A DNA stretch of 64,000 nt from NCBI GenBank assembly GCA_018883185.1, contig VEQP01000009.1, forward strand, positions 32,329-96,328, read 5' to 3'. Made by a program: the position numbers and the translations under genes. Shown here piece after piece: positions 26,159-34,106 of this stretch. Source of the DNA: Nevskiaceae bacterium. Lineage in GTDB: Bacteria > Pseudomonadota > Gammaproteobacteria > Steroidobacterales > Steroidobacteraceae. Position 1 is the first letter of the stretch; each line of letters opens with the position of its first letter. Under the pieces are notes generated by a model, which made no database searches, was not told the DNA's origin, and saw only the letters and a program-made list of their open reading frames with translations.

Positions 26159-27663
26159 GTCGGCCGCCGGCGACGGATCGACGAGGCCTGTTGCAGGGCC
26201 TGCTCGCCGGTTCGTTGTTGGGCGCTTCCGCGCCGACGCGCAGCGAACCACAGGCTACCCCGCCTGCTGCAGTGCCGGATCGGCGCTGCATCATCGATGC
26301 CGGCTGGGCGCTGCTGCATGACGGGCAGGGCTTTGCGCTGCAGCGTGACGTGTCGATCGTGGTCGACGGCGATCGCATTGCGGCCGTGCATGCCGGCGCG
26401 CTGCGCTCGATGTTGCCGCGGGTGGATGCACGCAATCATCTGGTTCTTCCGGGGTTCATCTCAGGGCACACCCACGTCGCAGGCGGCACGGTCACGCGCG
26501 GCATTTTCGAAGGTCGTCGCTCCTATGCGCGGGCGTTGGAACTCGCCGAGCAGCTGGATGATGAAGCCCTCGATGCCTTGACGGCACTGAATTTGGCGGA
26601 GTTGCTACGCTCTGGTTGCACCACGCAACTCGACATGGCGCTCTCTTTGCGACAGATGCAAAGTTACGTGCGCGTGGCGCGGCGCTGGGGGGTACGTGCT
26701 TATCCCTCTGCCATGGTGCCGGGTGTCGGACGACTCTTTCCGATCTGGCAACGCGACAACGATGCGGTGTTACGCGAGTCGGTGCCGGGCACTTTGGCAG
26801 AGATCGAAGCCGCCATCACTTACGCACGACAAATAAACGGCGCTGATGAGGGTTTGATCCGGCCGCAAATGGCGATGCATGCGAGCGACACGCACACGCC
26901 CGAGACGATCGCGGCCACGCTCGCTGCAGCCACTGAACTCGGTAACGGCTTGCACCTGCACCTTTGTCAGGGCGCTCGCGAGGTGGAGGCCGTGCAGCGC
27001 CTGTGGCAACAGCGACCGGTGCAATGGTTGGAGTCCCTCGGGGTTTTCGGGCAGCGCGTGTTCGCAGCGCACATGTCGAGTGCCGATCCCGCCGTGGATG
27101 CACCGCTGCTGCGGCGCAGCACGTTTACCTATTGCACCTGCCCCTCCGCCGGTGGTGCCAGCGGGTTCACCCAGCCGTGGCCGGAAATGCTGGCGGCGGG
27201 CGTGAACACGAATATCGGTATCGATACGCACTCCAACGACTATGTCGAGAATCTCAAACTCGCGGTGCTCAAGGGCGAGGCGCGCTGGTCGTTGTTGCGT
27301 CGCAACTCGCCGGTACCGATGCAACGGCCGAGCATCCAGCGTGCTGTCGAAGCGGCGACGGTCGATGCGGCGCGTGGCCTCGGCCGCGAGGACATCGGAC
27401 GCATTGCGGTTGGTGCGAAAGCGGATCTGGTCTCGATCGATGTGTCGGGGCTACTGGCGGGTACGGGCGCGTTGCCGCCGGAGCCGCTCTATCATCTGCT
27501 TTATGCCAACGGGCTTATGGTTCGGCACGTGTTGATCGGCGGCGCTTTCAAAGTGTTCGACGGCGTGTTACGGGTCGATGACGAGACCGCATTGCTAGCG
27601 CGCGGCGGCGCAGTGGTACGGAAAATTTGGGCGCAACTCGAAGATGAGGGTTTCTTCAAATGA
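26155..27663 (+). CDS. Tat-exported amidohydrolase (ATZ/TRZ-type)
   Basis: A 502-residue metal-dependent amidohydrolase. Metal ligands of the TIM barrel are visible: HxH in GFISGHTHVAGG, His in LHLHLCQGAREVEA, His in FAAHMSSADP and Asp in IGIDTHSNDY. The C-terminal AVGAKADLVSIDVSG matches cytosine/guanine deaminase and chlorohydrolase relatives. The true start is the GTG at 26155, which forms GTGA with the previous stop and yields a Tat-type leader (TDRRGLLQGLLAGSLLGAS). Export is unusual for this mainly cytoplasmic family. Likely hydrolytic deaminase, amidase or dehalogenase; substrate unknown. Confidence 0.85.
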   Translation: MSRPPATDRRGLLQGLLAGSLLGASAPTRSEPQATPPAAVPDRRCIIDAGWALLHDGQGFALQRDVSIVVDGDRIAAVHAGALRSMLPRVDARNHLVLPGFISGHTHVAGGTVTRGIFEGRRSYARALELAEQLDDEALDALTALNLAELLRSGCTTQLDMALSLRQMQSYVRVARRWGVRAYPSAMVPGVGRLFPIWQRDNDAVLRESVPGTLAEIEAAITYARQINGADEGLIRPQMAMHASDTHTPETIAATLAAATELGNGLHLHLCQGAREVEAVQRLWQQRPVQWLESLGVFGQRVFAAHMSSADPAVDAPLLRRSTFTYCTCPSAGGASGFTQPWPEMLAAGVNTNIGIDTHSNDYVENLKLAVLKGEARWSLLRRNSPVPMQRPSIQRAVEAATVDAARGLGREDIGRIAVGAKADLVSIDVSGLLAGTGALPPEPLYHLLYANGLMVRHVLIGGAFKVFDGVLRVDDETALLARGGAVVRKIWAQLEDEGFFK

Positions 27664-28307
27664 CTTTGTTCAAATTGAGTGTGGTGGCCATGATGGGTGT
27701 GCTGCTCGGCACGTTGTCGCCTGGCGCGCAGGCAATCGAGTGGCAGACCTTCGACCCATCACCCTATTCGCAAAGTGTGACCGACTGCGATCGCGAGGCG
27801 GCACACCCCGACGATCCGAACAAGGTGGTGCCGGGTCGCACCTCACGCGAGATGAATCTCGACACCGCCATCGGGGTTTGCCGGGCTGATCTGGCCAAAG
27901 ACCCGAAAAATCCGCGCATCAGTTATCAGCTCGCGCGCTCGCTGACCTACGCGGGCAAGGTGACCGAGGCGCTGCCCTTCATTGAGAAGGCCGCGGCACA
28001 GAAGTATCCGCAGGCCATGTTTGTCGTCGGGTACCTCTATCTCGAAGGCTCTTATGCCTCCCCAAAGAATCCCTGCCGCGCCGCGCAACTCATCCGCGAA
28101 TCGGCAATCTACGGGCGACTGGCTGGGCTACTCGGTTACCCCTCGTACGTGTTGAACGGACGTTTCGCCGGATGCGGGTTGCAGATCGACGCGAAGGAGC
28201 TGCGCGAATTTCTCAGCAAAGCTAAAAAGTCGAAGCTCGAGTACTACCCCTCTGTGCTGGCTGAGTCGCTGGACGTGCGGTTACTTCAGTTGGAGCAGCA
28301 GAAATGA
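27660..28307 (+). CDS. Exported Sel1/TPR-like repeat protein
   Basis: A 215-residue protein with a signal peptide (MTLFKLSVVAMMGVLLGTLSPGAQA). The mature part contains helical repeats of Sel1 type, the clearest being YPQAMFVVGYLYLEGSYASPKNPCRAAQLIRESAIYG, preceded by a TPR-like stretch (PRISYQLARSLTYAGKVTEALPFIEKAAA). Four cysteines could form disulfides in the periplasm. Such proteins are usually scaffolds for protein-protein contacts. It is coupled on both sides by ATGA overlaps. Confidence 0.8.
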   Translation: MTLFKLSVVAMMGVLLGTLSPGAQAIEWQTFDPSPYSQSVTDCDREAAHPDDPNKVVPGRTSREMNLDTAIGVCRADLAKDPKNPRISYQLARSLTYAGKVTEALPFIEKAAAQKYPQAMFVVGYLYLEGSYASPKNPCRAAQLIRESAIYGRLAGLLGYPSYVLNGRFAGCGLQIDAKELREFLSKAKKSKLEYYPSVLAESLDVRLLQLEQQK

Positions 28308-29209
28308 ACGACAAGCCTGTATCACGGCGTGAGGTGCTGCAGACGGCGGCCATTGCGGGGCTTGCGCCGCTGATCGCAGCGGCTCCCGTCGAGGCCAATC
28401 AACCGCGTCCCAGTGGCGAGCGCGGGTACGCCCGCGGTCCGCATGGCCAAGTGCACTACCACGACAACCAGGGCGCGAGTGCGGTGCCGTTGCTGTTACT
28501 GCATCAGGCGCCGATGTCACATCGGCAATTCGATGCGGTGTACGGTCCTTTGAAACAGCGTGGGGTTCGCGCCATCGGCATCGACATGCCGGGCTTTGGC
28601 ATGTCGGATCCGACCCCATTCGTGCCCACGGTGGCTGACTGGGCGAGTTCCGTTGCCGCGGTGCTCGATCATCTGCGCATCCGTCAAGCTGATGTGCTCG
28701 GTCATCACACCGGTGCGTTGCTCGCCACCGAGGTTGCGCTGCAGTATCCCAAGCGTGTGCGACGGGTGATTTTGAACGGGCCTTTCCCGATCAACGAATC
28801 CGAGCGGGCGATGTTTCTCGCCGACTTGCAGAAGACGGAAATCGACTTTGAATATCGCGCCGATGGCACTCACCTGTCGGAGAGTTTCGTCAAGCGCTCG
28901 AAGTTCTATGGGCCAGACGCCGACCCGCGACACATCACGCGCATCCAGGTGGAAAAGTTCATGGGTTACGGACCGTTTTGGTACGGCCACAATGCCGCCT
29001 ATCGCTACGATCACGCCAGCACGCTGCCCTTGCTGAAGCACCCGACGCTGATACTCACCAACACCGGCGACATGGCGTACCCGATGGCGCAGCGCGCGCG
29101 GCAGATGCGCCCGGACATGGCCTATGTGGAGCTGCAGGGCGGCAACGTCGACATCGTCGATCAGGCGACCGAGGCCTGGAGCGACGCTGTGAAGGCTTTC
29201 GTAGCGTAA
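28304..29209 (+). CDS. Tat-exported alpha/beta hydrolase fold protein lacking Ser nucleophile
   Basis: The 301-residue product has a Tat signal (VSRREVLQTAAIAGLAPLIAAAPVEA) and an alpha/beta hydrolase body (LLLLHQAPMSHRQF, IGIDMPGFGMSDP). The elbow reads LGHHTGAL, placing His135 where the nucleophilic Ser should be; codons are GGT CAT CAC ACC GGT. The general-base region is LQGGNVDIVDQ, with Asn instead of His, while the acidic loop (TNTGDMAYP) is kept. The protein at 9.0 kb shares these changes and the odd H-x-(A/S)-P-x-S oxyanion region. It ends the ten-gene operon, 3 bases from a convergent gene. Confidence 0.8.
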   Translation: MNDKPVSRREVLQTAAIAGLAPLIAAAPVEANQPRPSGERGYARGPHGQVHYHDNQGASAVPLLLLHQAPMSHRQFDAVYGPLKQRGVRAIGIDMPGFGMSDPTPFVPTVADWASSVAAVLDHLRIRQADVLGHHTGALLATEVALQYPKRVRRVILNGPFPINESERAMFLADLQKTEIDFEYRADGTHLSESFVKRSKFYGPDADPRHITRIQVEKFMGYGPFWYGHNAAYRYDHASTLPLLKHPTLILTNTGDMAYPMAQRARQMRPDMAYVELQGGNVDIVDQATEAWSDAVKAFVA

Positions 29210-29212
29210 CGC

Positions 29213-29938
29213 TTAGGAGGCGAGCGCCACCGTCACCTTGTTGTCGGCACCGATATCCGACACGCTGATGGGCACCCCCATGGCAGCGGCGTAACCCAGC
29301 AGTCGTGGCTTCAGCCAGCTCTCGTGCATCTCGGCATCGCTGAGGTCGAACTGGCCCGAGCGCCGCGCTTCGGCGAGCACATAAGAATAGGGGAAGGTGA
29401 AGGTCCGCTTGCCGGGCTCCACCTTGAGATCGAGACAGAGCTGGTAGAGGCACGCGGTGCGATCGAAAATGCCGGCCAGCGCGATTTCTTTCTCGCCGGT
29501 TTTTTCGATCATGCCTTTGAGGCGCTCGAGCATCGGCTGCATGGTGCGGATGTCGTGCTCGACGTAATCCTCGAGCACGCCGTTGTTCTTGGCGAACTGC
29601 ACCGAGGTCAGGTGCATGTTGACCAGTGCGTCGTTCATTTCGTGTGGATAGGCCGCGGTGTCTTTGAGGGTGCGAATGGCCATGGCCACCGCTTCGCCGA
29701 GCACCTTTTCGCGCCCTTCGAAGCCGCTCGAGGTGGCGAGCATCGCGGCCATGCTCTGCGGAGCGCCGCCGCCTGCCATCATGGCCTTGACCCAGGGCGG
29801 CGGACCGCCGCCTGAGCCGGGTGCGCCGCCGCCGGCGCTCGCCATCATTTTTTTCATGGCCCAGGAAATGAGCTTTGCCTTGAGGCCCTTCTTGGTCGGG
29901 GCAGGCGGTGTGGCCGCGCGTTCTGCAGTGACAGACAT
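29213..29938 (-). CDS. Protein of unknown function with Gly/Pro-rich N-terminal linker
   Basis: A 241-residue protein I cannot assign. After a basic segment (KKGLKAKLISWAMKKMMA) comes a low-complexity Gly/Pro/Ala tract (GGGAPGSGGGPPPW), then a mainly helical domain (LVNMHLTSVQFAKNNGVLEDYVEHDIRTMQPMLERLKGMIEKTGEKEIALAGIFDRTACLYQLCLDL). There is no signal peptide. The ATG has AGGAGG upstream. It lies 29 bases after the ASCH-domain gene and they probably form an operon. Confidence 0.72.
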   Translation of the reverse strand: MSVTAERAATPPAPTKKGLKAKLISWAMKKMMASAGGGAPGSGGGPPPWVKAMMAGGGAPQSMAAMLATSSGFEGREKVLGEAVAMAIRTLKDTAAYPHEMNDALVNMHLTSVQFAKNNGVLEDYVEHDIRTMQPMLERLKGMIEKTGEKEIALAGIFDRTACLYQLCLDLKVEPGKRTFTFPYSYVLAEARRSGQFDLSDAEMHESWLKPRLLGYAAAMGVPISVSDIGADNKVTVALAS

Positions 29939-29967
29939 GGTGACTCCTCCTGGCGCTGGTTATACCC

Positions 29968-30468
29968 CTAGTTGCCGCCGTCGTACACGAGTTCGAACTC
30001 TTCGATCCAGAATGGCATCTCCGCCGACACCTCAAGGCCGAAGGGTTGCAGGTGATTGTTCCAATAGAACGTGTGCAAGGGGACCCAGGTTGCTGGATCC
30101 CGCACCGGCGATCCGTCGATGACCGTATGTTCGGCGCGGACGGCGCCAAAGATCGCGCTGTCGACGCGTACCACACGAGTGAGCAGCACAGGCTTGCCCC
30201 CCATGTCGATGAGCACGAGCAAGCGGCCGACGGCCGGTGTGGGTGAGCCCGTGCGTTCGACGATCCAAGGGAGGGTGAAGGTGCCGCGTTTGTCGCCGGA
30301 GCGAATCAGTTCGAAGATCTGCAAGGTGCTGTCGGCGTCGAGTCCGATCCAGCGGACCTCGACGTTGTCGGCGGTCGGTACTAGGGCCGGGTTGGCCTGC
30401 TGCGCGCGGGCGCAAAAGGCTTGAATGCTCTCGGCAGAGGGCACGATGGCGGGTGCTGGCAAATACAC
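29968..30468 (-). CDS. ASCH-domain protein
   Basis: The pattern RWIGLDADSTLQIFELIRSGDKRGTFTLPWIVER, then GRLLVLIDMGGKPVLLTRVVRVDSAIFGAV and a final WIEEFELVYDG, matches the ASCH (PUA-like) beta-barrel, a fold used for RNA or modified-nucleoside binding and, in some members, N4-acetylcytidine hydrolysis. The track ORF begins at an ATG at 30546, but the in-frame GTG at 30468 has a perfect GGAGG seven bases upstream, so I set that as the start (166 residues). No signal peptide. It is divergent from the CpcT-like gene. Confidence 0.72.
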   Translation of the reverse strand: MYLPAPAIVPSAESIQAFCARAQQANPALVPTADNVEVRWIGLDADSTLQIFELIRSGDKRGTFTLPWIVERTGSPTPAVGRLLVLIDMGGKPVLLTRVVRVDSAIFGAVRAEHTVIDGSPVRDPATWVPLHTFYWNNHLQPFGLEVSAEMPFWIEEFELVYDGGN

Positions 30469-30609
30469 GGACCAACCTCCAAAGGGTGAACGACGGGTGA
30501 TGAAGCCTGCCGAATGTAGCAAGTCCGGCTGGTATCCCGCAGCCATCGTCCGCAGAATTCCTCACGGTCTCGAAAAGCCTAGGCCGAAATCTCAAATGGG
30601 GGCGGGTCA

Positions 30610-31662
30610 ATGAAACGATGGCAGCAGGTGGTAACAACCGCGTTGGTCGGTGCAGTGATAAGCGGGTTTGGTGTGCGCGCTGCGGCCGGGCCCGCCCACG
30701 ATCCGTCGCGGCAGGAGCTCGAGTCGATTCTCGCCGATCTCATCGCCTGGTTGCCGGGAGGTTGGGATTCCTACCCTCAAGTGCACTTCGAGCGCCGCTA
30801 TCGCATGCCTGCCGAGGGCGAGCATGAGCACTGGCACCATATCTTCGAACGTATTGACGCGCCGCAGATTGGTGAAGTGGTGTTCTACGGTCAAATAAAT
30901 CCGGGCGGGCGCGATGCGCCGATGATGCATCGCTCGCAAATTATCTACAAAGTCTGGATCGACGAGCAGCGTGGTGTGGTGGTCGTCAACGGGCAGGGCC
31001 CGGCCGATCCGGACAAGTACATCGATCTGCACGAGCGTCCGGAGTTGTGGAAAGAAGTCCGCATGCGTGATCCGGCCAAGATCAACTGCGATTTCATCTG
31101 GCGCCGCGATGGCGAGCAAATCGTCGGGGTGCTCGACGGCAAGGCGCCGGCCGGTCGCACGCAAGGGCCGGGCACCTGCACCTACATGGTCAACAATACC
31201 GATGTGCGTTTCATCGCCGATGCGGAGTGGGTGCTATCGCCTGAGGTGTTCTGGGACTACGACCTGAACGAAATGGCTGGTCACCAATTCATTGGTCGAA
31301 AGGACAAAACCCATATCAAGATGTACCGGGCGCGCGGCTATGACTGTCGTGTGCGCGACGCCGCAGGCGAGCGTCGCTGGCAGGCCTACGATCGCGGCGC
31401 GAAACTCGCTGTACGAACCTCGGCCGGTGAGCGCCAGCTGATGCTATTGCGCGCGCCGATGCCCGATGCGTCCGGGCGAGGCATGCACGATAAGTTGCGC
31501 TTGCTGCTGCAGAAGTCCGGTGAAGAGGCGCCGCTGCAGCAAACCGAGTCCGAGCCGCGTGCGACCTCGATTGCGCTCGAGCACGAAGGCGTGAGCGTGC
31601 AGTGTTCGCTCGCACCGTCACTGCCGCGCATGCACAAGGCGGATGCCTCAGCCGCGCGGTGA
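30610..31662 (+). CDS. Exported CpcT/CpeT-like protein
   Basis: A 350-residue protein with a Sec signal (VVTTALVGAVISGFGVRAAAG). The mature part resembles the CpcT/CpeT chromophore-lyase fold in layout: LESILADLIAWLPGGWDSYPQ, VVFYGQINPGG...SQIIYKVWIDE, a central NCDFIWRRDGEQIVGVLDG, and a late DYDLNEMAGHQFIGRKDKTHIKMYRARGYDC. In cyanobacteria that fold attaches bilins; in heterotrophs members are uncharacterised. The C-terminal 100 residues are extra and polar. I am only moderately sure of the fold. It converges with the EamA transporter gene, overlapping by 15 bases. Confidence 0.68.
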   Translation: MKRWQQVVTTALVGAVISGFGVRAAAGPAHDPSRQELESILADLIAWLPGGWDSYPQVHFERRYRMPAEGEHEHWHHIFERIDAPQIGEVVFYGQINPGGRDAPMMHRSQIIYKVWIDEQRGVVVVNGQGPADPDKYIDLHERPELWKEVRMRDPAKINCDFIWRRDGEQIVGVLDGKAPAGRTQGPGTCTYMVNNTDVRFIADAEWVLSPEVFWDYDLNEMAGHQFIGRKDKTHIKMYRARGYDCRVRDAAGERRWQAYDRGAKLAVRTSAGERQLMLLRAPMPDASGRGMHDKLRLLLQKSGEEAPLQQTESEPRATSIALEHEGVSVQCSLAPSLPRMHKADASAAR

Positions 31663-32562
31663 ATCGGCCGTGGTGTGGCGTAGTCGCCGTTGCAGGTAGG
31701 GCTGCGCAAACACCACGCCGAGAATCAACGCCACGCCAAGGTAAAACCGCGGGGTGAGTTCCGCGTACTCCCGAAAGAGCAGGGCGGCGATGACGATGGC
31801 GTAAACAGGCTCCAGATTGAGCGCCAGCTGCGTTGTGAACGCAGTGATGTGGCGCAGCGCACGTAGAAAGAGCAGGAAGGGCAGCAGCGTGCACAGCAGC
31901 GAGAGCAGCAGGAGCCAGCCGAAATCACTCAGGCTTGGTGGCTGTAACGTAGCGTCGACGCCGAGCGTCATTGACCCCACGAGTGCGAGGAACAGCCCGC
32001 TGCTCGTCATCTGTACGAAGGTGATGGCTGCAGGGTCGCCGCGGGTGACGTAGCGTTTGTTGAGGGTGGCAAAGAGTGCCGTCAGGAAGGCGGCCACCGT
32101 GCCGATGAGCACGCCCGTCTGCATGGCGATGGGCACGCCGCCGACCAGCAGCCATACACCCGGCAGTGCCAGCACTCCGAGTAGCAGTTCATCGGTTTGG
32201 TGGCGGCGGCCTGTCAGTGCGGGCTCGATGATGGCGGCGAAAATAGTGCTCAGCGCTAGACAGGCGACCGCGACCGACGCGTTGGCGATCTTGATGGCAG
32301 CAAAGAAAGCGAGCCAGTGGAGGGCAATGACGCAGCTGATGGCGGCGAACAGGGCGACGTTGCGTGCCCCCAGCGCGCGCAGCTCGCGCCACACTCGCGG
32401 GACGATAGCGAGCGTAGCGGCCACGATACCTACGCGCCAGATGACGAGTGCCATCGCCGGGAGCGCAATCAGTTTGCCGAGAATCGCCGTGAAGCCCCAC
32501 AGCAGCACGCAGGCGTGGATCTGCCATAGCGCCTTGCGCTCGGCTGAGCGGCTCTGGAGCAT
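31648..32562 (-). CDS. EamA/DMT superfamily transporter
   Basis: About 304 residues with ten predicted hydrophobic segments in two EamA halves (LLWGFTAILGKLIALPAMALVIWRVG at the N-terminus; the second half ends LNLEPVYAIVIAALLFREYAELTPRFYLGVALILGVVFAQ). The motif LEPVYA...FREY is typical of drug/metabolite exporters of the inner membrane. Substrate unknown. The start may be the ATG at 32562 or the GTG two codons upstream; neither has a good ribosome site. It lies 33 bases downstream of the DUF1838-like gene on the same strand. Confidence 0.82.
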   Translation of the reverse strand: MLQSRSAERKALWQIHACVLLWGFTAILGKLIALPAMALVIWRVGIVAATLAIVPRVWRELRALGARNVALFAAISCVIALHWLAFFAAIKIANASVAVACLALSTIFAAIIEPALTGRRHQTDELLLGVLALPGVWLLVGGVPIAMQTGVLIGTVAAFLTALFATLNKRYVTRGDPAAITFVQMTSSGLFLALVGSMTLGVDATLQPPSLSDFGWLLLLSLLCTLLPFLLFLRALRHITAFTTQLALNLEPVYAIVIAALLFREYAELTPRFYLGVALILGVVFAQPYLQRRLRHTTADSPRG

Positions 32563-32595
32563 CGGCACGGGAAAAGCGGTGCGCTGTTGGGTTCG

Positions 32596-33423
32596 TCAGG
32601 GGCCGCTGGGTTGCTGAAGAGCGCGAATTTCGGCCATGTCACGCGGCGGCTCGCGCCACAGCGCCGCCTCGCTTTGCACGTATTCGCGGATGCTTTGCGG
32701 CAAGTCCTCGAAGCGATCGACCCGCCACGACACCATGTGCATCACGCCCTTGCCTAGGCCGGCGGGCAAATCGCCGAAGCGCAACCAGCTGATCTGATAC
32801 GGATGCTTGAGTCCCTTCGCGGCTGACTGATCGAAGAAATCGTAATGCTCGAACGACTGACTGCGGGTTCCATCACGCAGTGGAAAGTCGAGAAACAGTG
32901 GTGCCGAAAAGGCGAGTGTTCCGCCGAGACGGCGCGCCATGATGTCCGTGCCGGGGCCGATGCGTTGTATCCGCGCGCCTGCGCCTTGCTCGACCCAGCT
33001 CTCGACGCCGCTGCCGCGCAACTCGTAGGTGATGTACTGGTAGGGGTAGCTGATCGGCGGGAGCGGTTTGCCCTGCCACTCGCGCAGGATCGCGTTGCTC
33101 TGCAAGTCCCGGTACACGAAAGTCTTGCGCGACAGCTGATGCGCCTTGCTCTTCGTGGACTGGGTGGTATCGAGCCGGGCTGCGTCGATGCCTTCCATGC
33201 GCATCAGCGGTTGGCCGCTCGGCGAGCTGTAGACCGTGCCGACGGCATACCAGTACACCGGCTTGCCGGAGCCAACGCGCATCTGCACCCACTGGCGAAA
33301 CACCTCGGGGTCGAAGCCGCGATCGGGACTGGCTGGCTGCGCGGCACCTACGCCGCTGAAGCTCAGGCCGAGACAGAGAACAACGACACCAAAAATGGCT
33401 GCGGGCAGGGGGGATCGGGACAT
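32596..33423 (-). CDS. DUF1838-like exported protein (paralog 5, remote)
   Basis: The 275-residue protein has a Sec-type signal (MSRSPLPAAIFGVVVLCLGLSFSGVGAAQ) instead of a Tat leader. GKPVYWYAVGTVYSSPSGQPLMRMEGIDAARL aligns with the paralog-2 segment GRPVLWVYSGVLVV...PLARIEGLSRSF, and MVSWRVDRFEDLPQSIREYVQ aligns with the paralog-4 tail. ATG is preceded by GAGGAG; the longer track start is rejected. It is probably a divergent member of the same family, so the window holds five copies. It is divergent from the NlpC/P60 gene. Confidence 0.68.
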   Translation of the reverse strand: MSRSPLPAAIFGVVVLCLGLSFSGVGAAQPASPDRGFDPEVFRQWVQMRVGSGKPVYWYAVGTVYSSPSGQPLMRMEGIDAARLDTTQSTKSKAHQLSRKTFVYRDLQSNAILREWQGKPLPPISYPYQYITYELRGSGVESWVEQGAGARIQRIGPGTDIMARRLGGTLAFSAPLFLDFPLRDGTRSQSFEHYDFFDQSAAKGLKHPYQISWLRFGDLPAGLGKGVMHMVSWRVDRFEDLPQSIREYVQSEAALWREPPRDMAEIRALQQPSGP

Positions 33424-33516
33424 GCGAATCTCCTCTTCTGGGAGGGTGTACGAACCGGTGGGGGCGAGGCTACACTGCGCGCCCGAGAACATTGCCGAGT
33501 GTAGTTGACCCGAATC

Positions 33517-34083
33517 ATGCGACCCGTATTCCTGCAACGCCCTGCCCGAGCCTTGGTGGTCGGTCTCATTGCCCTCATGGGGCTGGGGACCGCTCGACCC
33601 GTGGTGGCCGATACGCCGGAAGAGCAGGGCGTGGTGCAGGGGCTGCAGCTGGCCCTGTCGGCGCAGGCGGTCGTCATGCAGGGCGTCGTCGATCGTGCTC
33701 TCGGCTACATTGGCATCCCGTACCGCTTCGGGGGCAGCCACCCCGACAAGGGCTTCGATTGCAGCGGGCTCGTCAATCACGTGTTTCGGGAGACGCTAGG
33801 GGTCAGTTTGCCGCGCACATCGCGGCAGTTGGCGACGGTGGGCATTGAAGTGGCGCGCGAGGATCTTCGCGCCGGTGATCTCGTGTTCTTCAATACGCGT
33901 GGTTCGCCAAACTCGCACGTCGGCATCTACCTCGGTGACGGGCGTTTCGTACACGCTCCCCGAGCCCGTACCTTGGTACGGATCGACCAACTCGACGACG
34001 TCGGCTACCGCGGCCGCTTCAATGGGGCTCGGCGGATTGACCCGCTGACCTTCGTCGTCGCAACCGTCGACCCGGCGAGCTGA
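33517..34083 (+). CDS. NlpC/P60 family cell-wall hydrolase
   Basis: A 188-residue exported protein. The leader (ALVVGLIALMGLGTARPVVA) is followed by an NlpC/P60 domain with catalytic Cys in GFDCSGLVNHVF, a downstream SHVGIYLGDGRFVHAP carrying the catalytic His, and RAGDLVFF. Length matches Spr/MepS-like endopeptidases that cut peptide cross-links in peptidoglycan. The track start is a TTG; the ATG four codons later is preferred. It converges with the substrate-binding protein gene 23 bases away. Confidence 0.87.
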   Translation: MRPVFLQRPARALVVGLIALMGLGTARPVVADTPEEQGVVQGLQLALSAQAVVMQGVVDRALGYIGIPYRFGGSHPDKGFDCSGLVNHVFRETLGVSLPRTSRQLATVGIEVAREDLRAGDLVFFNTRGSPNSHVGIYLGDGRFVHAPRARTLVRIDQLDDVGYRGRFNGARRIDPLTFVVATVDPAS

Positions 34084-34106
34084 TCGCTCGACTCGTTCGC
34101 GAGCAC

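Noticed and set aside
29055-30176. 373-residue minus-strand ORF
   Set aside because: Overlaps the unknown Gly/Pro-linker gene and the end of another gene in a different frame; its sequence is Arg-rich low complexity.
34085-34104. Terminator between the NlpC/P60 and binding-protein genes
   Set aside because: Only a 5-bp stem (GCTCG/CGAGC) and no T-run.
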